A program made the translations under genes and the position numbers. From Anodontia alba (lineage: Eukaryota; Mollusca; Bivalvia; Lucinida; Lucinidae), in contig OZ024823.1 in the NCBI GenBank assembly GCA_964016985.1, positions 106,318,476 to 106,382,475 on the forward strand: a stretch of DNA of 64,000 bases, in the 5' to 3' direction. The stretch's first letter is position 1. Every line of letters begins with the position of its first letter. The notes under the pieces are model-generated. The model saw nothing but the letters and a program-made list of their open reading frames with translations, did no database searches and was not told the DNA's origin. Below are positions 10,422 to 21,924 of the stretch, piece by piece.

Positions 10422-11806
10422 TCAAGGTCACGGACTTAGAATTTTCATAAAAAAGTCAAAGTTTTTTGTGTTTAAGTTTATATAGCTATATCATCAAGAC
10501 CCTTTAGGAATTTCATTTATATTTGACATGTTGCTAGATATCGGCCTAGAGTCTTAGTCCGCATGATCCCCACTCAGGGTGTGACCGAGGTCAAGGTCAC
10601 GAACTTAGAATTTTCATATAAAAGTAAAAAAATTTTGCGTTTAAGTTTATATAGCCATATCATCAAGACCTTTTGTTAAATTTCAGTATTCCCTAATTGA
10701 AAGGCCAGCGGATATAGCTATCAGCAAGGAATCTGTTGGTCTGTCCATCCATCCATTGAAGCATTATTCGTTCATACTTTATTTTTGTCTTAGGGTCAGA
10801 GTTTTTACGTTAAAGTTTATTAGACCTCATATTTTGAAGACCCTTTGATGGATTTCATTCATATTTGGCATGATGGTAGATATAGCTCTAAAGTTTTTAT
10901 TGGCAGCATCCCCACCCCGAGGGGTGACCTTTGGGTCAAGGTCACGGACTTCCAATTTTCATAAAAATGTCAAAATTTTTGTGTTTAAGTTTATATAGCT
11001 GTATCGTCAAGACCCTTGTGGAATTTCATTTATATTTGACATGTTGCTATATATTGGCCTAGAGTCTTACTCCGCATGATCCCCACCCCGGGTGTGACCG
11101 AGGTCAAGGTCACGAACTTAGAAGTTTCATTTAAAAGTAAAAGTTTTTGCTTTTAAGTTTATATAGCTATATCATCAAGACCTTTTGTTAAATTTTATTA
11201 TACCTTAATTGAAAGGTTGAGCGGATATAGCTATCAGCAAGGAATCTGTTTGTCTGTCCATCCATCCGTTGAAGCATTATTCATTCATACTTTATTTTTG
11301 TCTTAGGGTCAAAGTTTTTACGTTAAAGTTTATAAGACCTTATATTATGAAGAGCCTTTGATGGATTTAATTCATGTTTGGCCTGATGGTAGATATAGGG
11401 CTTAAGTTTTTATCAGCACCAACCCTATCCCGGGGAATAACATTGGGGTCAAGGTCACAGACTTAGAATTTTCATAAGTCAAATTTTTTGTGTTTATGTT
11501 TATATAGCTATACCATCAAGACCCTTTGAGGAATTTCATTTATATTTTACATGTTGGTAGATATAGGTCTAGAGTTTTACTCAGCATCATCCTTATCCTG
11601 GGGTATGACCTTGAGGTCAAGGTCACAGACTTAGAAATTTCATATAAAAGTAAAAAAAAAAAAAAAAATTGCATCTAAGTTTATATAGCTATATTATGAA
11701 GACCCTTTTGTTGGTTTCATTAATATTAAGCATGATTGTATATATAGGTCTGAAGTTTTTCTCGGCACCATCCCCAAGCTGGGGCATGGCTTTTAAGTCA
11801 AGGTCA
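10422..11806. promoter_or_regulatory. Seven TCAAGGTCA nuclear-receptor half-sites
   Basis: Exact TCAAGGTCA occurs at 10422, 10591, 10936, 11104, 11449, 11617 and 11798, once per tandem unit. At 10411-10430 it pairs with TGACCTTGA two bases away in opposite orientation, and the same arrangement occurs at about 11606-11625. This nonamer is the extended half-site bound by ERR and NR5A-type receptors. Whether these are used is unknown. Confidence 0.45.
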
Positions 11807-12092
11807 CAGACGTTTCATACAAATGTCATTTTTGCTTATATTATAAAGACTGATTTCACTGGTATATGGTGATAGTTATAGGGCTAAAGTTTTATTTAGC
11901 TCAATCCCTGCACCTGTGCCTGACCTTTGAGTTCAAGGGCTTCATACTACTGTGTGACTGAATTTTTTCAATGTTATAACATATAGCATACAACTGCCAT
12001 CTCCAGAGTCAAAGCTACATACTTTGTGCTCTTTAAAAGGTGGCGGTAGCGCTAATTGGGGGTATATGTGCCCCACTGGGCACTTTGTCTAG

Positions 12093-12235
12093 TTGGCAAA
12101 AAAAATATGCACAAGTCTAACTGCTTAGAGGACTAGGCCTGTCCAGGAAAAGTGTGGTTAGATTAACTGACAGTGTTTGACATGACCATAATTAATGGGT
12201 TGACTTGGCTGTAAAACCTTAACAATCAATCAAAA
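12093..12235 (+). mobile_element. SINE, 3' half of the split copy
   Basis: Resumes with TTGGCAAAA and AATATGCAC, then the conserved CTGCTTAGAGGACTAGGCCT block and the GTTGACTTGGCTGTAAAACC tail. It completes the SINE that begins at 8640. Confidence 0.75.
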
Positions 12236-13478
12236 TCAAATGCATGCTACATGTCGTATAATCCATGCTGACACACTTCAACAAGGAACCAAGGTTATTG
12301 AAAAATCATAACATCACAGATCCTGAACAGCTTATCTATATTCGCTGTTGATCTGGGCATGCATAATTCTAATATGCATTAAGATAATTAACAATAATTC
12401 TTTGAGATTATGTTTTATAACTTTAACATGGAAATTCATGACATACACATTATGACAGCTTATTGCGACGCAGAATGAATGGTTCTTTCCAGGCAGTGAT
12501 CAAGAGAAGAATTATACCAATATTTGCAGCTGCAATTACTCTACAGATTTTCACTATATTTCTTTACATCACAGGCACCTCCACGACGTCACAGGCACCT
12601 CCAGCTGTTTTTTGAAGAATCCAGCCTTATTTGGAGTTTAGCGATATCTGTTTTCAGGCAAACAGGTTTACTTTACATCACTGTACCAAGAATAACAGAT
12701 TTGTATGCAAGATATTCGCATTTAGAACCAACAACGATCGGTATTTTTCTGTTTCAAACGTCGGGCTGACTTCGAAGCCACTTCGAAGATCGTATCTTTG
12801 GTAAATATGGAAAGTTCTAGGGGATATGACGTGTGACAAAACTTATGCCTCTAAGGGTCGAATAGCATTCTTTGATTTTCAGTGAACTCGCTGGTTATTG
12901 TGTATTTTATCAAAAAAGACGAACACTTATCTTTTTATATCTAGTTTTAGACCATCAAAGGTAGCTCCGGATATCTGTCACAACCATTTAATTGGTACCT
13001 CCGCCGAGGTACCTGTGATAGTTTACCAGGCGTGAAGTATGCATTTTTATGCTAATAGTCATTAAAAAAAACTTGACTAAAGTAGTCATGCAGCGGCACA
13101 ACTATCCTAAATTAATCTAAATGAAGCAAAATATTTCTTTTGCATGCAGTAATTACTGATGTATTTGGCAGTTAATTGACAACTTTTGTTTACACTTGAG
13201 TGAACCGAGCCATACAAAACTTTGAGAAAAAGAATTGTGAACCGAATCGTGACCACAGAACCGCGATGCACGATAAATTCGGTGAATTGTTTCACCTCTA
13301 CTGCAAACTTTGTTTGTAGGGATATACAGTTTTGATGCCTGTCCATTATGTTTTGGTCCTTGTGGGGGTAGGTGGAGGAGGAGGTATCTGATAAGCACTG
13401 ATTATTGATCTTTCTCGTTTTGTCTCCCTTCCCAGGGAGAGCAAACTTTTTCCTTTCAGTAGTGCTCAAGATAGCATC
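12236..13478. other. Intron 1 sequence, nothing recognised
   Basis: No exon of BIRC6 is expected here and none is seen. Unique-looking AT-rich sequence with a short direct repeat (CAGGCACCTCCA twice near 12573-12605). Small frames lack any family features. Confidence 0.5.
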
Positions 13479-13564
13479 CATACACAGTGATTTTTTTACA
13501 ATTTTGTCTTTATGGGTCCTGGGACTCGCTAGGTCCAGAATTCATGCATCCCAAACTCAAACTA

Positions 13565-16500
13565 CAGTAAATGTCCTAAAATTTCGAACACTCTAAAATT
13601 TCGAACACCTAATATTTTTGCCCAAAATAATTTCTGGAAATGTCCTAAAATCTCGAACAGTAGCAGTTTTGCAAAAAGGGGATTTCTAAAATTTCGAACA
13701 CAGCTTTCTTCAAGTAATTTTTTTTATCGGCACGTTCTAATTTCGGTAACTTTTTTTTTTTTTTTTTTTTTTCCGTTTCGGAACCGGAAACTAAAGTAGT
13801 AGTGTTGAAAGCCATCGCAAAACGTAAATGCACACGGCAGTGTCATAACGAATTTTATGTACAGAAATGGCATGGAAACCGTATTTTAATTTTATACAGA
13901 CCCAGGAGATACTGACTGAAAATTCATAAGAAAAAAAAAAAAAAAGACTTCCATCACAATGTTAGCCATTTCCACGCGACAGTCACGTGGATGTCCGCGT
14001 GATAAGGGTTAGATTATGCGCAGGCAATCTAGAACTGTTGTTACCTTGTGGCAGACATGATAAATATTCCGGTTGAAAAACAAAGGCCAGGACAAATCTA
14101 TGGATCCGCGCTGTACGATCTGACTATTTGCTGTTTGTTCGTGTATATCACCGTATGTCTTATTGCTATACCTACGTAGATTTTCATGTCTGCTCAGATA
14201 CGCCACCGGGCGACGACACGCAATTCTAGGACAGTCTTATTTCCAGTATAGATTACAAAAATATATATGAAAATACAGAAAATGCAACAGTCACATCCCC
14301 TTGCCCTGCATGAAGAAACCGCGTGCTCGTAACGGTAACGTTACGAGAAATCGTAGCGGAAACCCCTAAGAAGGAAAACACACAATTATGTTCGTTAAAT
14401 TGTAGAGCATTTTTTCGTCAGAAATGCATATGAAACTGATAGGTATTAAAAATAGAACCTAAGTATTGGGACAGGACTATGCAAACTGTAGACTCGGATC
14501 AGACGCCGCAGAGAAGAAGGGAATGAAACTAGTAAGGGGGAACAGGGAACATGGAACACACTTTTAGGACAATAAGACCTGCGACCAGTGAAGACTCAGA
14601 TCATCTTCTGATGCAAGGGCAGTCAGATTTTGCCGTTTGTGGTAACAAACGGGAATGTTGGAGAGATTACGAACCTTTGGTTAAATACATCACTGTTTCA
14701 GTGGAGGTTTTATATGCGTTCTGCGGCGTCTGATCTGGGTCTACACTGTTTGCTCAGGCCTGTCTGTCCGAATACGTAGAGTAAGTACGGAAATTCGATC
14801 AAATCGAATCCCTTCAGAAATCATCCAGCATCCCCCCTGATTAATAAAAAAATGCTGGGTCTGACTCGTAATATTCATCAAGGCATATGCAATTAGCTCC
14901 CTTTAAACAGTAAACACCTAAAGGGTGAGGACCTTACTCCGCATTTACCAGGGTATAAATAAATATTAGTACTGTTATTCTTTTGCATTATGTATATATT
15001 GAGAACATTATAATTATTAAAATACCCTGAAAATGAACAGTCACAAAGCAACATTTCCCTTTCGCCGCATTAAGAAACCACGTGCTCGTAGCAGTACGTC
15101 ACGTGAAATCGTGGCGGGAAACTTCGAGAAAAAAAAATAAACATTTTATAGAGCCTTTTCTCGCTAGAAACGTATACGAAACTGGCACATATTAAGAATT
15201 TAAAGAACCTAAATATTGGAACAGATAGGCCTATGCAAAGAGCGTAGACCCAGATCAGACGCCACAGAGAACAAGGGAATGAAACTAATTTGGGGGAATG
15301 CGTTTTCAAGATCGTCCTCCGAGAATATTCGTTTCTCAATTAAAGCCAGTATTGTGGTCTTCACAGGTATTCCTGTATTTTTCATGGATATTCTGGTATT
15401 TCGGTAGTATTCTGGTATTTCGGTAAGTCGTGTGAGAGTTATACCAGAATTCTAAAGTTGATCTGATCATTTCAGCAAAGCGTGAAGCACATGCGATAGT
15501 AAGAAAGCGCTACTCGCGAAATTGTAAATTAGCATGTGCATCCGCGCAGTCTGATCTGGGTCGTTCCTGCTCGTCTGTACACTGTGTCCTTCGATAATAT
15601 CTGCCGCTAATATTTAAGTTTAGCTTGCCAAAGGCACCAATAAGCACGCCGAAAATGTTTTCGTCGTGGGAATTAACGCCTCCAGCAAAATATTTCCTGT
15701 CCGACCGCGTGATTGTCATGATATGCTCAGTGCATCCTATTTGAACAGGTAATGGTCCCAACAGAGATGATAGGTCCAAACAAGCCAAAATGAATCTAAT
15801 CATTTGTTACAAATGTGATCAGTCTGTGCACTTGCTGGAGACTGCGATTCTTGTATTACAGTGTTTTGTACCAATGACCTATCAGCGAATTGAGTAGACA
15901 CCATCCTGCACTAGACTGCGTCTCGCACTCTGATCTGACTTACACATATACACAAAGGGACATTTTCGCCTGAACAGAGATCCATTGAAAGGATTACTAT
16001 TAATTGCAGATATATTCTTGCAATACGTTTCGTTACCGAATTCTAAATGACAATACATTTTTAAAGAAAGAAATAATGCTAAAAACGATAATGGCAGTTC
16101 ACAGGGTTGGCATGCATAGTTCAGTTTGGTGTTGAGCTAAAATCTTTGATCTTGATCAGGCTGCATTCAGATCTGGTTTTCAGAGATCTGGTTGTCCGTA
16201 CTACTGTTCGTTCATCTATGAGTCCTTTTCAATAGAAACGACCTTATGACATTTGAGACCGGCATAGACAAGATCAACTTGCGCATCCGCGCAGTCTATG
16301 AATCGGGGCGGTCTGATCTGGGTCTACGCATATCGCCAACAGAATGCATTATGTCAGCAAACAGTGTGAATACTGCGCTTCAATTGTGTTTCTGTAGTGG
16401 ATCAAACAAGAACAAATGTGCGGTAACCGTTTTGGTCAGCTTGTGTATCTCAGTGCGGTAAAGGGAAGAGGGTTGTTACGTAAGAAGACAGTGGACTAAG

Positions 16501-16913
16501 CCAGCCTATTTTAAGAAAGTGGCACATTCCCGGAGTGCCGAACAAACGTATCTGGCGATTAATTAGTGTACCGGATAATTAATTGTTTTGTTATGAGAAA
16601 CATTATTCGAAATAGAATTAATAGGATGGAATTGAAAACAAACATCAGTGTGGTAATTATTTATAAGTTCATACAATTTCACATTCAGTTTACCAATCAC
16701 ACATAGCAAATAAGAAAACCCTTTCATCGTGAAGGTCCTTTTTTTTCGTTTCGGGTATCCGAAAGCGTCCGATAGCCAGGTCAATTTTGGCTGTAAGTGA
16801 ATCTGTCCTAAAATTTCGAACAGTAAATTTTTTAGCAAATCATAATTTCTAAAACTTGGAACAGCAAGAACTGAAATTATTTAATTTTGTTCGAAATTTT
16901 AGGACATTTACCG
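13565..16913. mobile_element. 3.35-kb TA-TSD element nested in copy A
   Basis: Ends CAGTAAATGTCCTAAAATTT and the reverse complement of nearly the same sequence (AAATTTTAGGACATTTACCG), flanked by TA. Removing it restores the host repeat as CAAACTATGCATCC, exactly as in copy C. TA duplication and a CAGT start suggest a Tc1/mariner/pogo-related element, but no transposase frame is left. Two diverged direct copies of an internal block lie at about 14277-14530 and 15040-15300. The terminal motif ATGTCCTAAAATTT also occurs in short MITEs at 35983, 53830 and 61268. Confidence 0.75.
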
Positions 16914-17144
16914 TATGCATCCAGCCTGGGACTCGTGGTGAAATATTTTGTTGCGTCCTAGACTTTTCATTTAAACTTGTGTAACAGTGTTTTATAATTA
17001 CTTTCTTAGTATTTTAATTAGATGTGCAATAAAAGTAAATAGTGGTGATGAGTTGCTTTAATTCTTTCCAGAAAACTTCCTGAGAAATATGAAACTGTAG
17101 TACCACTGTCTATTAAAACAGAAGTGTTAAGAAAATGTTTTCAC

Positions 17145-17348
17145 CTACAGGTTTATGAAAATGTTTTCATAAAACTTCAGTTTTTGTGACAGATGATCAA
17201 ATACCTGTGATACATAATTAAGGACAGACATTTTGTCTGTTTTGACTAGACCATAATACAAAGCAGAGACTTTTTTTGTCTGTTGCTTTCTGGGTTCAGT
17301 TTGGAACTGGGGGTTTCCATTATTGAGATCGCCATCATCAGCAGTCAC
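17145..17348 (-). other. Small conserved frame inside copy A (67 codons)
   Basis: Starts MTADDGDLNNGNPQFQTEP and ends in an Asn/Ile-rich tail. The frame at 38496-38699 in copy C differs by a single residue. The surrounding DNA is equally conserved, so this shows recent copying rather than selection on protein. No family recognised. It could be a remnant of an exon from the autonomous element. Confidence 0.35.
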
Positions 17349-17879
17349 AGACTTTGTTGTCCATGTCAGTCTGATTTGCTGACGTAGCAGACCGAACAGC
17401 GTTTGCTGTAAGGGGTCTAGTTTTATTATTTTATTATCTTTTTAGGGTGCATATTTTTCTTCTTTCAAAAAAAAAAAAAAAAGAAACAAAAAACGGCTGC
17501 TGTTTTCTGATGACAATTGCAATGTCAATGTCGGTGTTACGATAAAAGTTCTCAACAGACTAAAAACCAATACTTTAGTGTTCGCTACGGTTTCCTCCGG
17601 TACTGGACAACGTGGTATTGTTTTTTAACTGTATAGGTAGAATCGGTATACCGTAGAGATACGGCGCCTTTCAGTATTGGCTTTTACCAAACACGGTACT
17701 AAACACCGCTTGCGCATTCTCTTTTTCCGAAAATGAAAGTAGATTTCAAGAAGCAAAACGTGCGTACATTCGAGAATTTTATGAGTCCACGGGGCTCACC
17801 GAGGCTAATTTTTTGCGTCCTCTGGCGAAATTATGCGTACAGGACGCAGGACGCATGCCTAAAAAAATCACTGCATACA

Positions 17880-18560
17880 GCAGTAAATTATGGATCATTT
17901 TGCACCAATTACGGGTCAGCTTTAAAAAATAGTCAGTACAGAATACAGACACAGTTTTATCCATACGTTCCTGCTTTAGTGGTAAAAAATTGCAACGTCA
18001 TGTCTGTTTTTAGATAAACTAGCCTGAATCAGAAGAGGCTCAGTGGCTTAGATAAGCACTGTACCCAAATATATTTAGTAAAGAAAACAATTAAAATCAA
18101 TTTATAGTGCATTATAATGTAACAAATTCCATTGTATGCAAAACAATAATTTTTGTATGCGTATTCCCGCTCTGGACACATTGTTTCATTTACCTGCGTG
18201 TCATGCAAGAATCTGGCACAAAATTCGCTGAGGATGCAAAGTTGTGAAAGATGTGCGTGTCCTGGATGCATATGTTTGCCAGGCAGCGAGTCCTGTTCCG
18301 TGTTTTATCACATAAACTTACACGGTAATTGTTTACTAAAGCGCTGGCTATCTGGTTCCCTTCGTAAACTCCAAGACACATGGCGGGACTATTGGTTACT
18401 GAGCGCCTGGTCTTCAGCTGTGATGAATTGATTTTAATTGGCACCTAAGGTTTTTTTCAACCAGTCTGTGATAGGGTTACTGACAAGAATGTGCTGTTGT
18501 TGAAAACGAAAATAAATCAGTAAATTTGTATCGTAGCTGTTTCCACTTTCTCAAAGGCGT
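17880..18560. other. Intron 1 sequence, nothing recognised
   Basis: No repeats with clear ends and no coding frame with family features. Confidence 0.4.
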
Positions 18561-18568
18561 GAAAATCA

Positions 18569-18814
18569 GTGATGTCACCCAAGAAAAAAAGCAAAAACTG
18601 TTCACACAAGGAACAGCCCACTCTTGTAGCTCTTCTTAACAAAGATCGAGCTAGAGAACCCATTTCAGACACCCAGGATAAGATGGAGGGTGCTGAAAAG
18701 ACAAGCTCATCAGAGATGGATTCTTCTGCCAGTTCTGGCTCTAAAAAAGTCAGACATTTTCAACCGAAGTGGCTGACCTTTATAGTTCAGAACCTCATTA
18801 ATGACCCATACTGA
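18569..18814 (+). pseudogene. Possible transposase-derived N-terminal fragment
   Basis: The frame (start MMSPKKKSKNCSHKEQPTL) is Lys/Ser-rich, low in complexity and ends with KKVRHFQPKWLTFIVQN. A basic, Ser-rich leader followed by a [KR]xRHFxxxWL motif resembles the region preceding the zinc finger of hAT-like/ZNF862-type proteins. The frame stops right after it and no zinc finger follows. It lies in intron 1, near sequence (19186-19234) that resembles one end of the 6-bp-TSD family. The link is a guess. Confidence 0.3.
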
Positions 18815-19185
18815 GTCAGCTGTCAGTCATCAATGATGTTTTGGACACCTTAAAATCTGGAATTTTCTTCCAATCTCTTGCATGTCTTGTCTAGTCTCAA
18901 AATGTTCACCTTGTCCTGATTTTCAGTCTGGAAAGCATTTTCTTCCAATCTGTTGCCTAAGTCTTGCATTCACGTAGTCATTTTATCATATGGTCTTATT
19001 GCTTACACAGGTTATAAAAGCTAAAACACTAGAATTAGTTATTTAATTTTATTTCATGTAATCATATATTTTATAAACCACCAGCACTATTACTTGAGTA
19101 ACAATGGTAACTAGCAGTACGCATTCGGTGATTCAATAAGGGGCTCATAAATTCTCCAAAGGACTCATAAAACTTTTGGCTAGAG

Positions 19186-19234
19186 AGTCCTGGGACTCAT
19201 ACATACATGTAGTTACAAAATTGTAAAAAAGTCA
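19186..19234. mobile_element. Partial end of the 6-bp-TSD family
   Basis: GAGTCCTGGGACTCATAC followed by AATTGTAAAAAAGTCACTG matches the right end of copy R/L elements. The other end is not clear, so it is a partial or short derivative. Confidence 0.5.
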
Positions 19235-20200
19235 CTGGGACACCGCGAAAGTTTCACCCTGATACACCCTCGCTAAACATCTGCGCATAAGAGTGACTGA
19301 TACTCTGCGTCATTGTCTAGATAAGTGCTAACGACAAAATATCGTAGGTAACCATTCCGCATTGGGTTATTTTCTAAGATTGCGAAAACATGGCCTCCAG
19401 AAAACAGGAATGAGGAAAGAGATTGCAGAACTGCATCAAATAAAATTATGGGGTATTTTAGCCAGTCATCATCATTTGATCCAGTGTCTTCATTTAGTGC
19501 GTACCATAACTGTTGAAGTCATAGATGCGTGCAACGAATGCATACAGAATTGCATCTGTGATTGTGACAGATCTGTGTAAACAGCTTCGGAAGTGAAAGT
19601 TGCTCGCAACATGCAGGTTTAAAAGTCACTGATAAAACTTCAGTACTGGAAAGCTGATAGTTGCTAGAGCAGGTGAACAAAGAAAAAATCCAAAGAAGAT
19701 CAGTCAAATACTAGGCAAGGTGATTAGTTCTGTTATTAAAACAAGGGGATGTGTTTCAGAACTTTTATTGTTTTGTTACGAAAGAGATAAAACAGAAAAG
19801 TGATCAGCTGTATTGTACTGCGCGAAAGAAAAAATAATAATGAAGATATACAAGAGGAGACACAAACAAAAATCAAAGCATTAAAAGACATTATGTAAAA
19901 AAAGAGCAAATTATGTAAACCACAGCGCACCAGCCCCTGGGCCAAGACGTATAACCAGGAATATCCACAGCATGATGGATACTGATTCCAGAATTCCGGT
20001 GTTCGCCGCTACTGGCTGGTCTTAAATTTGACCAGTGCGATACTGATTAGAAAAATAATTATCTGGAGCACTGTTTCAGGGTCGATCCATTTTCAGAAAG
20101 AGCTTCATATGCAGGAAATTGCAAAAGTTGTCTCCACTGAAAAAGTGGCAGAATTGTTAAGGAGTATTTAGAGATATTTCTGTAATAGTTTTTCTTATTT
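19235..20200. other. Intron 1 sequence, nothing recognised
   Basis: AT-rich, with no recognisable gene or complete repeat. Confidence 0.4.
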
Positions 20201-20204
20201 TCCT

Positions 20205-20290
20205 AACCGAGGCGCTTCTAATGAGTACCCACAACATATGTTTTTATGGAGAACTGGGGAAAAAAATTATCCCATAATTATCACCAATAC
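20205..20290. mobile_element. Hairpin MITE family 1, partial
   Basis: GAGGCGCTTCTAATGAGTAC followed by CACAACATATGTTTTTATGG is the right arm of the commonest hairpin family in this gene. The left arm is mostly lost. Confidence 0.65.
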
Positions 20291-20376
20291 TCCTCCCTAA
20301 CAATTCCGCTGAAATGTGTATCTAGTCCCTTTCTAATGTATTACCAGAGGAAATTTAACTTCCGTTTTCTTTGTAG

Positions 20377-20558
20377 TTCCCAGAGGAGATTTGATAGAAT
20401 GCATGTATTTACAAGAGAAGGATAAGATGGTGTTTAGTGACAGTACCTCCATCAGTGTTCGTAGGGATCTTCATGGTGTACTCCTGTTAGATACAGCTCT
20501 TCAGACGCCAGTCACCAGACCAGAAGATGTGATTAAGTTAGAGTTACCGCTAGCAGAG
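20377..20558 (+). CDS. BIRC6: BIRC6 exon 2 (residues 61-121)
   Basis: Encodes a further part of the N-terminal beta-propeller. The block RRDLHGVLLLDTALQTPV is almost the same as in vertebrate BIRC6. Acceptor TTTCTTTGTAG|TT completes the GTT codon opened in exon 1. Donor GAG|GTAATT gives phase 0. The frame extending past the donor into the intron is not coding. Confidence 0.92.
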
Positions 20559-20849
20559 GTAATTTACAGCACCTTAGATAAGCTGCTTTTTGGGGTATTT
20601 ACCCAATTAAAATTTCGAAAAAAGCAATTCAGAATAAATCTATGGGATAAATACCCAATTATCAGTAAATTTTGCTCCCATTAATGTAATAACAGTGTAC
20701 CCAAAAGAAAATTCCTGATACCCTATTCAATAAGAAAAAGGTTGGTAAAAATAAACCAAAATACCCAGTTGCTTAAAACCTTATCTAAGGTAAAATAAAT
20801 GTATACATACCTCCAGATTAAGAAATTAGTCGAAAAATTATTTTTTGTA

Positions 20850-21110
20850 ATATTTGCACCAAGAAATACATGTGGCTTGTGGGTCTCACTGGAATTGCTG
20901 AGACATTTCCAAATGAGCACATGCATCATAGCTGCAGATAAGAGGGGGTAACAGGAAAATACTTTACTTATCTCTTCACAAAACTGGATGTGGGTACTCA
21001 TTAGAACTGCCTCACTGAGACACTTCTAATGAGTCCCCCCACATTATGTTTTTGTGGTGAAATGACAAAAGTATCAATTTTTGGTTGTAGGAAAAAAAAT
21101 CTTATCTGGA
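20850..21110. mobile_element. Hairpin MITE family 1
   Basis: Contains the arms ATGAGCACATGCATCATAGC / GGGTACTCATTAGAA and CACTTCTAATGAGT with a short loop, and ends in CTTATCTGGAGCTATG. The left arm may be two overlapping worn copies. Confidence 0.6.
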
Positions 21111-21144
21111 GCTATGATACATTAATTTTTTTTGGGCAGAAATA

Positions 21145-21350
21145 ATTAACTGCTGACCCCTGATATGCCCTGCCTTTGCAAAAAGTGTAGATCCAGATCA
21201 GTTGGCTTCTTCAGAAGCCAACTGATCTGGATCTGCACTGTTTGCCAAGCAGAATGTGAATGTGTATCAACAAACTGGATCAAGTTATCATATTGGCTGA
21301 AAATTAGAAGTGGGTGTGGCATCGTAATTTATTCAGCTGTATCAGAGTAA
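21145..21350. mobile_element. TTAA-end MITE with DNA-hairpin core
   Basis: Central palindrome of about 58 bp: GTGTAGATCCAGATCAGTTG and its mirror CAACTGATCTGGATCTGCAC around TTCAGAAG. The flanks match the family defined by the clean copy at 29540-29764. Both termini are worn here. Confidence 0.7.
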
Positions 21351-21512
21351 CTATAAAAATATACTTTTGACTAATACCTGACAAATTATCATACTCACTA
21401 ATCTAATCTGTTGGTTGTTTTTGTTATATAATTTAGACATTTTTGTTTGGCTACAATACTTTTTGGGTACACCTTCAAACCAAATTATATCTGAAACTGT
21501 CTCATAATGAAG

Positions 21513-21715
21513 TCAACTCTTTTCCTGCTGAACCTGGACATACCCTGCCTTTGCAAATAGTGTAGATCAGATCTTCAGAAGCCAGCTGATCTGGATCTGC
21601 ACTGTTTGCCATTGAGTATGCAAATTTATAGCAACAATCTGAATCAAGTAATCTGATTGGCTGAAAATTAGAAGTGGGCATGGCATCTTGATTTATTCAG
21701 CTGGACAAGGGTTAA
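21513..21715. mobile_element. TTAA-end MITE, second copy
   Basis: The right end GCTGGACAAGGGTTAA is intact; the left end reads TCAACTCTTTTCCTGCTGAA, one change from TTAA. The core hairpin has lost part of one arm (CAGATCAGATCTTCAGAAGC). It sits 160 bp after another copy in intron 2. Confidence 0.75.
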
Positions 21716-21924
21716 AAAGAGGTTCCAGTGTACTATTAAAAGAAATATTTTTTATAGATCTAAGGCTTGTAGTTTGAATATTTAATATCTAAATATTTAT
21801 TTTGAGCAAACTATTTTGATATGTTGTGTTTAAAAACAATTCAGTAAAGCATACTATATGAAAAAAAAATTTATAGAAACCTATTCATCTGAATAGTCTA
21901 GAGCCTTACTATCTACATGCATAA

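Larger units (their letters stand above)
8838..12092 (+). mobile_element. Helitron-like tandem-repeat element (itself interrupted)
   Basis: Inserted within a SINE. The 5' end forms a hairpin from TACCCCCGACATAC and GTATGTGGGGGTA. A CGTA/CGTT tetranucleotide tract follows (about 8895-8935). The body is tandem units of roughly 170-190 bp. The 3' end has the stem GTGCCC/GGGCAC, a short TTTGT spacer and terminal CTAG followed by T, which fits a Helitron 3' terminus (hairpin, CTRR, insertion before T). No Rep/helicase frame is present, so it is non-autonomous. Seven units contain TCAAGGTCA. A 1.34-kb DNA transposon sits inside (9071-10408). Confidence 0.65.
13485..17873. mobile_element. DNA transposon copy A, CAGTGATTTTTTTA ends, 6-bp TSD
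   Basis: Termini CAGTGATTTTTTTAC and TAAAAAAATCACTG, flanked by CATACA on both sides (13479-13484, 17874-17879). About 1.04 kb remains once the nested insert 13565-16913 is removed. Copies C (38182-42142, TSD TCTATA) and R (33443-34672) share the body, including a block around 17145-17348 that is almost identical to 38496-38699. A 6-bp duplication does not fit hAT, Tc1 or piggyBac; superfamilies with 6-7-bp duplications (for example Dada) are candidates only. No full transposase is visible. Confidence 0.75.
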
